Part shown: positions 51,803-60,968 of the stretch, one piece after another
Layout of the letters: every line of letters begins with the position of its first letter
How positions within the stretch are numbered: position 1 is the stretch's first letter
Source of the DNA: Roseibium marinum
GTDB lineage: Bacteria > Pseudomonadota > Alphaproteobacteria > Rhizobiales > Stappiaceae
Assembly (NCBI RefSeq): GCF_002906165.1
Contig: NZ_PPCN01000021.1
Coordinates: 1 to 64,000 of the forward strand
DNA length: 64,000 bases
Direction: 5' to 3'
The notes under the pieces: model-generated
Told to the model about the DNA's origin: nothing
Database searches by the model: none
Seen by the model: only the letters and a program-made list of their open reading frames with translations
Program-made: the position numbers and the translations under genes

Positions 51803-52153
51803 TCAATTCTCCCCGTACTGGATGGAGACGTGACCGGGCTTCAGCGTGATCTGCGGGTTTGAGCCGTCAACAATGAAGGTGGCATCCCGGAAGTGGACCC
51901 GCACTCGGTCATCAACAACGTCGATCACGAATTCGGAGGAACTGGTCGGCTCGGGAGGCAGAGTTACGGCAGGAGAAAGAGCCTTCGACGCCGCGACGTC
52001 TTTGACAACGACTACGGGCTTTTTGACTTCCCGAATGACTTCCTTCTCGATGGTCACCGGACGCATGGTGACCACCTTGACGTCCCGGTCGCCTTCGCTG
52101 GAACAGCTGCCGGTGGCCAGACCAAGGGCCAGGAGAAATTCACAGACGGCCAT
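51803..52153 (-). CDS. Chimeric VirB10-N/VirB9-C small protein
   Basis: A 116-residue protein starting at ATG 52153. Its first half mirrors the N-terminus of the neighbouring VirB10 (MAVCEFLLALGL, and VVTMRPVTIEKEVIREVKKPVV against VVTMPPVIIEKEVIREVEKPVV). Its last 40 residues mirror the C-terminus of VirB9 (ATFIVDGSNPQITLKPGHV against TTFIVESTHRLITLKSGQS). It is therefore best explained as the product of a tandem duplication across the virB9-virB10 junction. It has a hydrophobic start with a Cys and could be exported as a lipoprotein. It may compete with or modulate the core channel, or be neutral. Confidence 0.85.
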   Translation of the reverse strand: MAVCEFLLALGLATGSCSSEGDRDVKVVTMRPVTIEKEVIREVKKPVVVVKDVAASKALSPAVTLPPEPTSSSEFVIDVVDDRVRVHFRDATFIVDGSNPQITLKPGHVSIQYGEN

Positions 52154-52155
52154 GC

Positions 52156-53139
52156 TCACTTGCCTCCTTTGTACTGGATGCACATGAAGGACTGGCCGGA
52201 CTTGAGCGTAATCAGGCGATGCGTGCTTTCGACAATGAAGGTGGTGCCCTGGACGCGGGTGTTGACCAGCTCGTCAATGCCGTCGACCACCACATAGGCG
52301 GTCGGCAATTCCAGATCGTTCCACTTGGTCCCGAACTGGATGTAGGTGAAGTGATCGTCCCGGAAGACCTGCTCCGGACGCAGCTTCTTGTCGCCCCAGA
52401 GCTTGTATTGGTTCCAGCCACGCAAGGCGGCCGGATCGAATTTTTCTGTCTTTAGGAAATCCGTGGATCCGTGGGTGGCAACGGCGGCGTTCCCATTCGG
52501 CAAGGGGTTTTCCCTGGCATCGAACTCCACAAAGGACATGCCGGCGCTCTGCGGGCCAATGATCCGGAAAGAGACATCCGGAACGGACTTGGAATTGATG
52601 CCTTCTGCGCGAAGGTAGAAGGAGTACACATCGCCGTCTTCGGTGTAGACCAGCATCGAGCTATCGACACCGGCCCCGGTCGGCTTTACGGCAAGCGTGT
52701 TGTCCGACCGCTTCTTGACCTCGAAGCGGGAGGCATCACCCAGATCGGCCGACTTGATCTTGACGCCCTTCGGCAACTGAATGGCGCTGACCATGTATTG
52801 CCGCAGGCGGACCTTGTAGACGCAGTCGCCGCAATAGTTCTGGACGTGGATCCCCTGCTTCTTACCGGGGCGCGACCAAGCCTCCTGGATCTGACCGCCG
52901 ATGCTGTCGGGGCGGGCGAGGGGACCGAAGTTTCCGGCCGCCTGGGCTTGGGCCTGCGGCACGGAACCGACAGGAAGCGTTGCGTTGACAACCGAGTTGG
53001 CCGCAGCAACCCGCTGCGTCGAGGTTGTGGGCGTGGCCGCGCTGCCGGGCGTTGCCGGGCCTTGTCCGAGAGGCGTTTGCGCGTGGGCGATGCCCGACAT
53101 GGTGACGGCGAGGAAAAGAACAGAAAACCGGAAAATCAT
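52156..53139 (-). CDS. virB9: VirB9/TrbG outer-membrane channel protein
   Basis: A 327-residue VirB9. Signal peptide FRFSVLFLAVTMSGIAHA, then a VirB9-like core with GKKQGIHVQNYCGDCVYKVRLRQYM and the CTX-type C-terminal part FRDDHFTYIQFGTKWNDLELP. The single pair CGDC may bind the VirB7 lipoprotein through a disulfide, as known for other systems. The stop leads 2 bp on into the chimeric gene. Confidence 0.92.
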   Translation of the reverse strand: MIFRFSVLFLAVTMSGIAHAQTPLGQGPATPGSAATPTTSTQRVAAANSVVNATLPVGSVPQAQAQAAGNFGPLARPDSIGGQIQEAWSRPGKKQGIHVQNYCGDCVYKVRLRQYMVSAIQLPKGVKIKSADLGDASRFEVKKRSDNTLAVKPTGAGVDSSMLVYTEDGDVYSFYLRAEGINSKSVPDVSFRIIGPQSAGMSFVEFDARENPLPNGNAAVATHGSTDFLKTEKFDPAALRGWNQYKLWGDKKLRPEQVFRDDHFTYIQFGTKWNDLELPTAYVVVDGIDELVNTRVQGTTFIVESTHRLITLKSGQSFMCIQYKGGK

Positions 53140-53855
53140 TTGGAAGCTTGCTCCTTGATGGACATACCGAGGACGCGGATGCCAAGCGGGTTCTCGAAAC
53201 GCTCGGCGGCAGTCACGTCATGGGGGCGGGGGGTCATTTCCAGGAAGGCGCGAAGATGCCGGCGCTTGGGCTGTTCGCGGCCGATCCTGTCTGTCTGAAG
53301 AAACTCGACGACATAAAGATAGACGCCGTCATAGGCATCGACCTGATAGGCGCCCTTGATCGTGATCGAGCGGTTGAGGCCGTCTTTGATCGCTTCTTCG
53401 ATGACCGTTTTGTTGGTCTTCACATAGTCATTGAAGAAGTCCGGATCGGAGTACGTGCGGACTTCCCTGAAGCGGGTGTTCTGGGTGGTGTCGTCAATGG
53501 TCAGGATCTGGTGCACATAGCGCCGGGCCAGCTTTTCAAGCATCAGCTCAAAGCCATCGACCTCCATCGAAATCGGCTCAACCCGGTAGATCCGGTCATC
53601 GCTTGGATCGGCACGCAGAAGCGCGATTTCGGTTTCCTTGAGCGGTACCAGCGACACAAGGGCCTGGATGCTTGCCACCACACAGATTGCCAGCGCGACA
53701 TTCGTTCCAACCGACAGGCGCAACAGCCAGGCCATGCGCCGGTGAGCGGTTTTGTAGGCAAACGGATCGGCCTGCAGGATGTTGGCGTGCTTCGGCTCCG
53801 GCTTGACCTCTGGAACCGTCGCCACATTGGACTTGGATAGAGACATGAAAGCCAT
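53136..53855 (-). CDS. virB8: VirB8/TrbF inner-membrane protein
   Basis: A 239-residue VirB8. One membrane segment (LSVGTNVALAICVVASIQAL, about residues 48-67) is followed by the periplasmic domain with YVHQILTIDDTTQNTRFREVRTYSDPDFF. The ATG at 53855 overlaps the stop of the small lipoprotein gene (TGATG), which fixes the start and shows coupling. It overlaps virB9 by 4 bp. It nucleates channel assembly. Confidence 0.92.
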   Translation of the reverse strand: MAFMSLSKSNVATVPEVKPEPKHANILQADPFAYKTAHRRMAWLLRLSVGTNVALAICVVASIQALVSLVPLKETEIALLRADPSDDRIYRVEPISMEVDGFELMLEKLARRYVHQILTIDDTTQNTRFREVRTYSDPDFFNDYVKTNKTVIEEAIKDGLNRSITIKGAYQVDAYDGVYLYVVEFLQTDRIGREQPKRRHLRAFLEMTPRPHDVTAAERFENPLGIRVLGMSIKEQASK

Positions 53856-54022
53856 CAGGCGGCCTCCACCCACTCGAAGGAACCGGGTTCGAATTCGATT
53901 TCCGCGCAGGCGCAAGGGGACTTGCGCATCTTGTCGATGCCGTCCGGTTCAATCGGCATTTCCACTTGGGCACAGCCAGAGACGAGGAATCCGAGGCACA
54001 GGGCGAGTCTGAGGTGTTTCAT
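53855..54022 (-). CDS. virB7: VirB7-like small lipoprotein
   Basis: A 55-residue lipoprotein gene. The translation begins MKHLRLALCLGFLVSGC: a short basic and hydrophobic signal with a lipobox VSGC, so the lipidated Cys is residue 17. A Cys pair (CAC) later in the chain could form the disulfide with VirB9. It overlaps the virB8 start by one base and lies where virB7 belongs in the operon. Size and position fit VirB7. Confidence 0.85.
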   Translation of the reverse strand: MKHLRLALCLGFLVSGCAQVEMPIEPDGIDKMRKSPCACAEIEFEPGSFEWVEAA

Positions 54023-54066
54023 GAGGGATGAACCGTTTATCTGGGAGGGAGAGGTGAGGGCGGTGC

Positions 54067-55095
54067 TTAGGAGCTGCCGGAATCGATGATGCCGCCAGGC
54101 CGCAAAAATCGTTTGGAACGCATTCCCGAAAACGCTTTACCGGCCATATCCGCAGCGTGAGGGGCCGCCCAACGAGCGCCTGCCGTTGCCATAGATGCGC
54201 CTGAGGCCGCGCCGCGCATGGCCCCGGCCGACATGATCCCGGCCGACACGGTTCCCAGCACCGAACTGGACACCTGACCGGCGATATTCACCGCTTCGGA
54301 AACCAGTGCAGCCCCAAGCCAGCCCATGATCATGGCGAGAAGAAATTTGCCGCTGGTCAGGTCGATGTAAGTCTCTGGGTCCACCTCCGCGTCAGCGGTG
54401 ACGCCAAGACCTTTGACACTGGCGATGACCAGCGAAAAAACCATTGTCACGCAGAGCATGGTGACGATGGCGCCGATGATTGTCCGCACGCCGGCACCAA
54501 TCAGATTGCGACCGAACGGGAACGCAGCCATGCCAATGAGAAATGGCGAGACGCCCAGGATGAGTGTGAGGCGGAAAAGGGAGACCGATGTGTGCGCGAG
54601 AAACAGAACCAGCAGAATGACGTAGGGCAGGAGAAGCGCCACGCCGTAAAACGTATTTACGATTTGCGTGCCCCAGCTTCCCGATCCCATGATTGTGGTG
54701 GCAATGTTGAAGACACCGCCGATGCCGGTCTCAACGGCCAGCAGCAGTGCATCGAGCCCACTGAGACCGGCACCACCGCCATCCATCATGGTGCTGGAAA
54801 GCCCGCCCATGACATTGACGCACGCGTCGAACACATCACTGATCAAGCCACCATCGACACCCTTGTAGACCCCAAATCCGAGCACCATGAAGATGGCTTG
54901 TTTGAGCGCGCCCGCGAAGTCGAGCGTCCCCAGAAAGACCTGCATGCCAGCCCAGAGGATCCATCCGCCAACAAGGCTCAAGATGATCGCCTGAAACGGA
55001 CCATGGACCGCATTAACGAGGGATCCGAGGGTGCTATCGGCATGGGCCTGATACGCAGAGAAAATCTCGCAGATATTGCAGGAGGAAGCTGCCAT
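54067..55095 (-). CDS. virB6: VirB6/TrbL polytopic membrane protein
   Basis: A 342-residue polytopic membrane protein with at least five hydrophobic stretches, e.g. FQAIILSLVGGWILWAGMQV and LLPYVILLVLFLAHTSVSLF. A periplasmic-type loop lies between them, and the C-terminus is rich in Ala and Gly (GIMSAGAMRGAASGASMATA). VirB6 forms part of the inner-membrane translocation pore. It follows virB5 by 2 bp. Confidence 0.9.
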   Translation of the reverse strand: MAASSCNICEIFSAYQAHADSTLGSLVNAVHGPFQAIILSLVGGWILWAGMQVFLGTLDFAGALKQAIFMVLGFGVYKGVDGGLISDVFDACVNVMGGLSSTMMDGGGAGLSGLDALLLAVETGIGGVFNIATTIMGSGSWGTQIVNTFYGVALLLPYVILLVLFLAHTSVSLFRLTLILGVSPFLIGMAAFPFGRNLIGAGVRTIIGAIVTMLCVTMVFSLVIASVKGLGVTADAEVDPETYIDLTSGKFLLAMIMGWLGAALVSEAVNIAGQVSSSVLGTVSAGIMSAGAMRGAASGASMATAGARWAAPHAADMAGKAFSGMRSKRFLRPGGIIDSGSS

Positions 55096-55097
55096 GG

Positions 55098-55919
55098 CTA
55101 TTCGGCTCCCTCTTCATTGTATTTGCGCTCTTCGGCGATCTCGCTCATCACGGGAACCCCGTTGTTGAGGGCGTCGGATGCCTGGATCTTCAGCATCTGA
55201 GCGAGGATCTGATTGGTTTGTGCCGTGGCAACGAGCTGCGCGACTTCAAGCTCGATCAAGACCTGCAGGCGCGCATTGACCGTCTGCGCACCTTCACCAG
55301 CGCTCTTGTATTCCTGGGCAGTCTCAAGGGTTTTGACGGCCGTCTCATGAGCCTCGTCGGACTGCGCCAGCCCTTTGACGGTAGCATCCGTAATCGTCGC
55401 AATCCGGTTCTCATGAACCGATTTTTGAACATTGGCCTTTTCTTCCCATGTTCCCTCAGTGAGCGATTGCGGAGTGGCGACCAGGCCGGACTTGTAGGCA
55501 TTACCCCGCTCGCAGATCGAGCCGAAGTCCACCTCGTCAAACTTGATGGACGGCATGAGCTGCTTGTAGTCGGGAATGAGACAAGCCATATCCCCGGAAA
55601 CACTGGACGCCAGCGACTGGAAGTTCAGGGACGGAATGGAGAGATTGCCGAGCTCGCCTATGGACGACAGGGTTTCGTCGGCAATGCCCTTTACATCCTG
55701 CACCACCTTCAACTGGTCGGTAACGACAGACAGGCTTTCCTTGGCCGTATCCAGCTGGCTTTTCAAAGTGCCCAGCTGTTCCTTCATGTTGGCGAGTTGC
55801 TTCTGCATCTCGCCAATGCCCTTGACGTCAATGACGGCCATGGCCGCGTGCGCCGGCTCAACGATGGAAGAGGCCAGCAGAAGCCCGGCCAGAGCGGAAA
55901 TCAGAGTTTTGCGAGCCAT
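55098..55919 (-). CDS. virB5: VirB5/TrbJ pilus-tip protein
   Basis: A 273-residue secreted protein with signal peptide ISALAGLLLASSIVEPAHA. The long helical region after it (KQLANMKEQLGTLKSQLDTA) and the later CxxR-like helix fit the VirB5/TrbJ fold, a minor pilin at the tip. The ATG overlaps the virB4 3' end by 19 bp. Confidence 0.88.
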   Translation of the reverse strand: MARKTLISALAGLLLASSIVEPAHAAMAVIDVKGIGEMQKQLANMKEQLGTLKSQLDTAKESLSVVTDQLKVVQDVKGIADETLSSIGELGNLSIPSLNFQSLASSVSGDMACLIPDYKQLMPSIKFDEVDFGSICERGNAYKSGLVATPQSLTEGTWEEKANVQKSVHENRIATITDATVKGLAQSDEAHETAVKTLETAQEYKSAGEGAQTVNARLQVLIELEVAQLVATAQTNQILAQMLKIQASDALNNGVPVMSEIAEERKYNEEGAE

Positions 55920-58252
55920 TGGTCACCCCATTGCTGCTTGGTTTTTTCCAGTTCCTTGACCGCGGAAGGCCCTGACCGGTAGAAGCGCAACGCTTCGCCC
56001 AGGCCCGACAGGTCCACGTCCAAAATCGTGCTTTCGTTGAAATTCGCGGCCTCGAAGCGCTTCACCACGAGCACCTGACGCCCGCCCTTCATGTCGCCTT
56101 CGCCTTTGATGAAGGCTATTTGCTCATTCGACAGATTGAAGGGCTGAAGGTTCTCTGGCCTGGCTTGAGAGTTCGGCAGGAAGAACAGCGTCTGCGCGTT
56201 CTCGATCATGGCCGATGCGCCGTCGAACTCCAGCAGCGCACCTGGCTCCTGAAAGGCCAGACCGACAAGCCCGTTGAGCTTGCGGTATTCCTGATACATT
56301 TCCCGGACGACAGAGCGAAAACCGTTGTTGCGTAAAAGGTTCGCTGCCTCATCGATGAAGATGGAAAAACCACCGTCGCCGTGTTTCGCGGCTGCGGAAA
56401 TCGCAGCGGAGATATGCGCGACCACTGGCGGACCCAGAACCGGGTCCATCAGGGCTTCGTTCATGTTGATGCCAACAAGAAACGACTTTTGCAGAAACCC
56501 GGTAATCTGATCGCGCGGGGCGTTGAAGACGTGGGAGAACTGGCCTTCGGCTCCGTCCTCGCCGTTTACCCACTTGGCAAAGGCGCGGCGGATTTCTGAT
56601 TGTGCCGGGAAGGCCGCACCATAAATGTTATCCAGCGTGCGCAAACCCGGTTCCAGCTCGGCGGCCATGTCGAGCGCGGCATGAAGATAGTCGTCCATAT
56701 CCTCATCGAACGCTTCGCCAAGCATGGCTTGCAGGATCAACCGCACCCGGTGCCGGGCGGACTTGTCGTCCAGATCGATATCGAGAGGATTGAGAGCTAA
56801 GTCCTGATAGCCCTGATAGATCCCGCCGAACGCCTCAATCATGAAGCGCGCGCCGTCCTTGGAATCGAAGACGTAGTTGCGCACGCCCTGGAACTTCGCG
56901 AGACCGCCAAGCAAATGAAGGATCAAGGTGGACTTGCCGCCACCGGTCGGAGCAAACATCAGATAGTTGCCGGGCGATTGCGGTTTGTCGGACACATGGA
57001 ACTGGAAGGCGTAGTTCTGGCCCGTGGGGGTTTTGAAGAGACGCACCGGCCGGTCGCCGAACGGGCTTGACCACAGACCGATTGGCGAAAACTGGAACGG
57101 CCACAGGGCCGCTACATTGCTCTCGGTGATCTTGAGCGGCCGCAGCAGCTTGTCCCGGCCGGGCATGCGGTTGAACCAGGCGATAGCCGCACCGACTGTC
57201 TCGCAGCAATAACGGATCCGCGCATTATCGAGGATCGACGTAACCTGATCGATGAGGGAGGCAAGCTCGGGCTCATTGCGGGCCCGCACGGTGATCTGGA
57301 ATTGCGTCTCCTGAATCTGCCGGGAATTGTTGAGCAGATCTTCGTTGACCGCTTCCAGCTCCGCCAGGACAGCTCCGGTGCCAAAATAGTTGTGCTTTTG
57401 CTCGGTAATCTGACGGGTAAAAAGCGCAATCTGCTTCGTGTTATCGAGTGGCTTGATGACCTGACAGACTTCCAGCTCTCCGCTGAGTGCCAGAAGACGG
57501 GAAACCAACATGCCAGAGACCGTTTCCGGCCAACCACGCACGGCAATCACGCGATTGAACGTCTTGTGCGGTGTGAACGTATCAATCGCACCATCTGTCG
57601 AAACGTGAATGTCGGAGGCAGGAAGGTTGGCGCTGATCCCGGCGCTGAGACGCGCGATCTCAGGCTTCAGCTCGCCGCAGACCAGATAATTCAAAACACG
57701 TGTCAGCTCGCACGGTTGATTATGCTCCTGGGCGGCAGGGACTGGCCGGATGTTATAATCCGTGAACCCGCTCAACAGGCCACGAGACGTTTTTTCGAGT
57801 TCCGCGGAGGTTTTCGTTGTGAGAACCAGGTACCAGACAAGCGAATAAGCGTTCTGGTAAAGCCGCTGTTCCGCTTCGCCTACCTCTTTCAAGGTCAAGG
57901 ACGGCCAGTCAGCCTGAAAGCTCACATCGCGGCTGCGCTTGATACCAAAAACACGCAGCGAGGACCCGGCACTCAAGAACTGATGGAACGTGCTGGCGCG
58001 GCCCCTTGCAAGCGCTTCCTGCTCGCTGATGTTGCGTGTCTCATAGGAGAGACCGGACAGAGAAAAGACGCGCACGAAAGACCCGTCTTTGAGAGAGACG
58101 GTCTGGTTGTCTGCAAGCAACTGGTCAAATTCCAGTTCGTTCGCTAGCCAGTCCTGCTCGACTTCGCCAAGCAGATATTTGCGGCCTCTGGAACTCACCA
58201 GAGCGGCAGCGCCAACGGCGGCGGCGCCGGCCAAAAAGGTGCCAAGCAGCAT
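55901..58252 (-). CDS. virB4: VirB4 ATPase
   Basis: A 783-residue VirB4. Walker A is FAPTGGGKSTLILHLLGGL (about residue 440), Walker B lies in GGFSIFIDEAANLL, and the arginine-rich EFQEPGALLEF region follows. The N-terminus begins with a hydrophobic helix (MLLGTFLAGAAAVGAAALV), as expected for membrane association. Its start overlaps the virB3 stop. It is the main assembly ATPase. Confidence 0.95.
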   Translation of the reverse strand: MLLGTFLAGAAAVGAAALVSSRGRKYLLGEVEQDWLANELEFDQLLADNQTVSLKDGSFVRVFSLSGLSYETRNISEQEALARGRASTFHQFLSAGSSLRVFGIKRSRDVSFQADWPSLTLKEVGEAEQRLYQNAYSLVWYLVLTTKTSAELEKTSRGLLSGFTDYNIRPVPAAQEHNQPCELTRVLNYLVCGELKPEIARLSAGISANLPASDIHVSTDGAIDTFTPHKTFNRVIAVRGWPETVSGMLVSRLLALSGELEVCQVIKPLDNTKQIALFTRQITEQKHNYFGTGAVLAELEAVNEDLLNNSRQIQETQFQITVRARNEPELASLIDQVTSILDNARIRYCCETVGAAIAWFNRMPGRDKLLRPLKITESNVAALWPFQFSPIGLWSSPFGDRPVRLFKTPTGQNYAFQFHVSDKPQSPGNYLMFAPTGGGKSTLILHLLGGLAKFQGVRNYVFDSKDGARFMIEAFGGIYQGYQDLALNPLDIDLDDKSARHRVRLILQAMLGEAFDEDMDDYLHAALDMAAELEPGLRTLDNIYGAAFPAQSEIRRAFAKWVNGEDGAEGQFSHVFNAPRDQITGFLQKSFLVGINMNEALMDPVLGPPVVAHISAAISAAAKHGDGGFSIFIDEAANLLRNNGFRSVVREMYQEYRKLNGLVGLAFQEPGALLEFDGASAMIENAQTLFFLPNSQARPENLQPFNLSNEQIAFIKGEGDMKGGRQVLVVKRFEAANFNESTILDVDLSGLGEALRFYRSGPSAVKELEKTKQQWGDQWLAKL

Positions 58253-58575
58253 TATTGAGCGGCCTTCTTTTTGGAGATTTTGAGCGGGTAGCCAGCGATC
58301 AGGCGGCGGACTTTCTTCGCCTGGAAGAACGTGGCCGGATGCAGCAGCAGAGATTCACAATGCGGCTCTCGCCGGCGAAGCAGAATTATCCACGCGATGG
58401 CTGGCGGCGTCGTCAGGACGACAAGCGCAAAGCCCGCCGCATTCCCGGCCAGAAACCCGCCAGTGGCAGCACACAGAAGTTCACCGATCATCACCAGGGC
58501 AGCATGGAGCGGGGGCATGCCGAGGATCTTCATCGGCTCCTGAATGTGGAGTGCGATAGGGCTTTGCGCTTTCAT
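58252..58575 (-). CDS. virB3: VirB3 membrane protein
   Basis: A 107-residue VirB3 with two adjacent membrane segments (ALVMIGELLCAATGGFLAG and GFALVVLTTPPAIAWIILL). The start at 58575 follows GAGGAGG, and the stop overlaps virB4 by one base. Short cytoplasmic tail rich in Lys. Confidence 0.88.
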   Translation of the reverse strand: MKAQSPIALHIQEPMKILGMPPLHAALVMIGELLCAATGGFLAGNAAGFALVVLTTPPAIAWIILLRRREPHCESLLLHPATFFQAKKVRRLIAGYPLKISKKKAAQ

Positions 58576-58589
58576 GGCTTCGCCCCTCC

Positions 58590-58928
58590 TCAAGCTGCCG
58601 AGAGAAGGGCGCGAAGCGCGGTCGGGCCGAAGATCACAAGCGCCCCGGCACCAACGAGCTGAGCAAGCCGCATGATGTCGATGCGACCGGTCACCATGGC
58701 CCAGATGCCGTAGATGATGACGCCCACACCGATGACGGGCGCGGCAACACTGACCAACCCGCTTTCCAGGGATTGCAGCATGCTGGTCGCCGGTGCAGAC
58801 CAGTCCTGCGCCATGGCGCGTGCCGGGAACAGCATCGCGGCAGCGGCGACCGTATTGATTGCGGTTTCCGCTGAAAAAACCTTTGCGGGAAGCTCCGGAC
58901 GGAGTCCGAGTCTCTTGAGGAAGTGCAT
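58590..58928 (-). CDS. virB2: VirB2 major pilin
   Basis: A 112-residue prepilin. A long signal region ends near AMAQDWSAP (cleavage after AMA), followed by two hydrophobic stretches (LVSVAAPVIGVGVIIYGIWAM and a second from IMRLAQLVGAGALVIFGPTA), the layout of VirB2. ATG 58928 is chosen because the upstream TTG is poor. It overlaps the virB3 leader region. Confidence 0.9.
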   Translation of the reverse strand: MHFLKRLGLRPELPAKVFSAETAINTVAAAAMLFPARAMAQDWSAPATSMLQSLESGLVSVAAPVIGVGVIIYGIWAMVTGRIDIMRLAQLVGAGALVIFGPTALRALLSAA

Positions 58929-58941
58929 TTTCAAAAACCCC

Positions 58942-59403
58942 TTATTTTAGGATGAGATAGAAGGCTGCGACGGCCATCCAGTTGGTGAAGGCCAGGGCGC
59001 TGAAGCCGTAGAACGCTTTGCGGATGGTCCGGGTGATCTTGTCGGACTCAACGGCATGCTGTGCGACGGCCGAGACGACCGTCTGGATGTTGTCGTTGCC
59101 GAGGTTCTGAGCGACCTTCTGCATGGTGCTCGCAATGTCATCGACCTTGTGGTCTATAGCTTCGTTGACCCCGGAAACGTCATTTTGAAATTGAAGAGAT
59201 ACGCGCTTGCGCTCGTCCTCGAGCAGGCTCTTGAGGCGGTCCCCGAAGGCATTCAGGATCGCGACCACTGCCATAACCGGATCGTCCTTTTGGAAGGAAA
59301 TCCCGGTTTCCCGATGGGCAGCCTCAATGGCCTCATCGAGCGTCATCTGTTTCCACTGTTCAACGGAAACAGCATCGACTTTCTGAGCCGCTGCGGCGCT
59401 CAT
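58942..59403 (-). CDS. TraM-like membrane-anchored coiled-coil protein
   Basis: A 153-residue protein with a helical, coiled-coil-prone body (QFQNDVSGVNEAIDHKVDDIA) and a single C-terminal membrane segment (GFSALAFTNWMAVAAFYLI). In conjugative plasmids with traK-traL-traM upstream of virB2, the third gene encodes such a protein. It overlaps the traL-like gene by 4 bp. Its function in transfer is inferred from position. Confidence 0.7.
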   Translation of the reverse strand: MSAAAAQKVDAVSVEQWKQMTLDEAIEAAHRETGISFQKDDPVMAVVAILNAFGDRLKSLLEDERKRVSLQFQNDVSGVNEAIDHKVDDIASTMQKVAQNLGNDNIQTVVSAVAQHAVESDKITRTIRKAFYGFSALAFTNWMAVAAFYLILK

Positions 59404-60158
59404 TCGGCGGCCTCCTGCGGTGCTGTTTCAAGGAAGGTCGCGCTGTCCAGGCGCTCAATAGCCTTGGTCCAGTAGATCTTGAGCCGCTGGCGGGACATCA
59501 CGTTGAAATCGCTCGACTGCATCGCTTCTTCGAAGGTCAGCTTTGCGCCCATCATGGCCCGGATATCTTCGCCGAAAGTCCCCGGCTGGACCTTGGGGTG
59601 GCACATCACAGCCGCAATGCGTCCGGCGTTTTCCTGGTAGAGCTTGCTGTCTTCGAAGGTTCGGCCAGCGCTGGCAACCGGCCCAAAAAACTCGTTAAGC
59701 CAGACAACTACCGGCACGCCCGGGAAATGATCGAGAATGGCAAGCAGGCTATTGAATGTGTCATCCAGGGCCGCACCGCCGCAGATCGGGCAATGAATGA
59801 AGACACGAACATCAAACCCTTGCAGCAACTCAAACGCATTGTTCTCAGCAAGGTACGAACAGGTGGCAATGAAAGAAGACGTGCCGGTGTCAATGACAGT
59901 GTGCGTGTCGCCCTCGCTTTCAAAAATCCGCGTCATCAGATGATCGAAAAGGCGCGGGTTGATGTCGTCGCCGTCCATAATCGGGATCGGCACTGCTTTC
60001 AGCCCCTTGATGGCGGAAAGCGTGGGCGTGGTCGGGTCGAGGTCAATGGCCTGGACGGTGTGATCTGCGTAACGCAGATATTGCACGAGCATTGAAGACG
60101 TGAGGCTTTTGCCTGCGCCGCCCTTGCCCTGCATGACGATATGAACGGTCTTCACCAC
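59400..60158 (-). CDS. traL: TraL-like ParA/MinD-type ATPase
   Basis: A 252-residue P-loop ATPase with the deviant Walker A KGGAGKS at the start (VMQGKGGAGKSLTSS), then IDLDPTTPTLS and a Walker B-like SLLAILDHFPG segment. ParA-type ATPases encoded next to traK and virB2 are called TraL in broad-host-range plasmids; the role may be positioning of the relaxosome or the transfer complex. It overlaps traK by 7 bp. Confidence 0.8.
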   Translation of the reverse strand: MVKTVHIVMQGKGGAGKSLTSSMLVQYLRYADHTVQAIDLDPTTPTLSAIKGLKAVPIPIMDGDDINPRLFDHLMTRIFESEGDTHTVIDTGTSSFIATCSYLAENNAFELLQGFDVRVFIHCPICGGAALDDTFNSLLAILDHFPGVPVVVWLNEFFGPVASAGRTFEDSKLYQENAGRIAAVMCHPKVQPGTFGEDIRAMMGAKLTFEEAMQSSDFNVMSRQRLKIYWTKAIERLDSATFLETAPQEAAE

Positions 60159-60502
60159 TGGTCCCTCACTGCATCAGAGCCGGTCGGAACGGTAAACTTG
60201 CTGATTTCCGGGAGCGGCTTACGGGCCTTGGCCTGTGGCTGTGGCTTTGCCTGCGCGGGCGCCGCCGTCTCGTCCTGCTTGCGAGCGGATCGCATGGCCG
60301 CGTATTCTTGGGGAAAGGCTTCGCGATAGACATTGCAGAAAGTGGAATAGCCGATGGTGACTACACCTTCGCCCTTGAGACGCTTCCACAACTGCAAAAG
60401 GTTCGGGCATTCCTTCGCGGTTACGGCGATTGTTTCTTTCTTGGACCTGAACTCAAGGCGCGATTGTCCCCTCGGCGCCCGTCGTGATTTCTCAGACGAC
60501 AT
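60152..60502 (-). CDS. traK: TraK-like DNA-binding protein
   Basis: A 116-residue basic protein: an Arg/Lys-rich N-terminus (SEKSRRAPRGQSRLEFRS), a helix-turn-helix-like core (LLQLWKRLKGEGVVTIGYST) and an Ala/Gln/Pro/Lys tail. TraK proteins bind the oriT region. It is the first gene of the long minus-strand transfer block. The 940 bp upstream of it hold only regulatory-looking repeats. Confidence 0.75.
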   Translation of the reverse strand: MSSEKSRRAPRGQSRLEFRSKKETIAVTAKECPNLLQLWKRLKGEGVVTIGYSTFCNVYREAFPQEYAAMRSARKQDETAAPAQAKPQPQAKARKPLPEISKFTVPTGSDAVRDQW

Positions 60503-60707
60503 GCGATTACTACGCCCCGCGAAGCAGAGCGCCCTTCTGATATTGACTACTGAATGTGGATAAGATGCTGTATTGGTCGCACTGCAAACCGCGATTCACG
60601 TACGGCTACGCCGCATACGCGACGCTAGAAATGCGACCAATACGAACAGGATGGTGAGTGTTGGTACCCCCTATGCGAGCATCAAAGTTACGGTTTGGTG
60701 TTCGCTA

Positions 60708-60748
60708 GGCTCGGACGATCTGATCACCACAAAAAGGTCGTCCGAGCC
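60708..60748. repeat. Inverted repeat GGCTCGGACGA / TCGTCCGAGCC
   Basis: Two perfect 11-bp arms (60708-60718 and 60738-60748) separated by 19 bp, about 210 bp upstream of traK. The layout fits an operator or an oriT-proximal inverted repeat. Confidence 0.6.
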
Positions 60749-60948
60749 GCTAACAGGTCCATTTCTACAGCCTCGAATCTGGCTTGTATATCCTTTTAAA
60801 TACTGCTCCCCGCGATTTTTCCACACTCGTATTTTTGCGGTTAGCAAACCCTTAATGCCGCTGCGTATCGGCGGAAACGTTGAGCACCTGTGCGAATAAG
60901 CCAGAGATTCGAATGAGTTCCGAAGGATCGACATGCAAGAAGCTCCTT

Positions 60949-60968
60949 AGGAAGTGGTACCACTTCCT
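60949..60968. promoter_or_regulatory. 20-bp palindrome, possible operator
   Basis: AGGAAGTGGTACCACTTCCT is perfectly palindromic, a likely binding site for a dimeric regulator controlling the transfer block or a divergent promoter. No matching site was seen elsewhere in the window. Confidence 0.5.
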
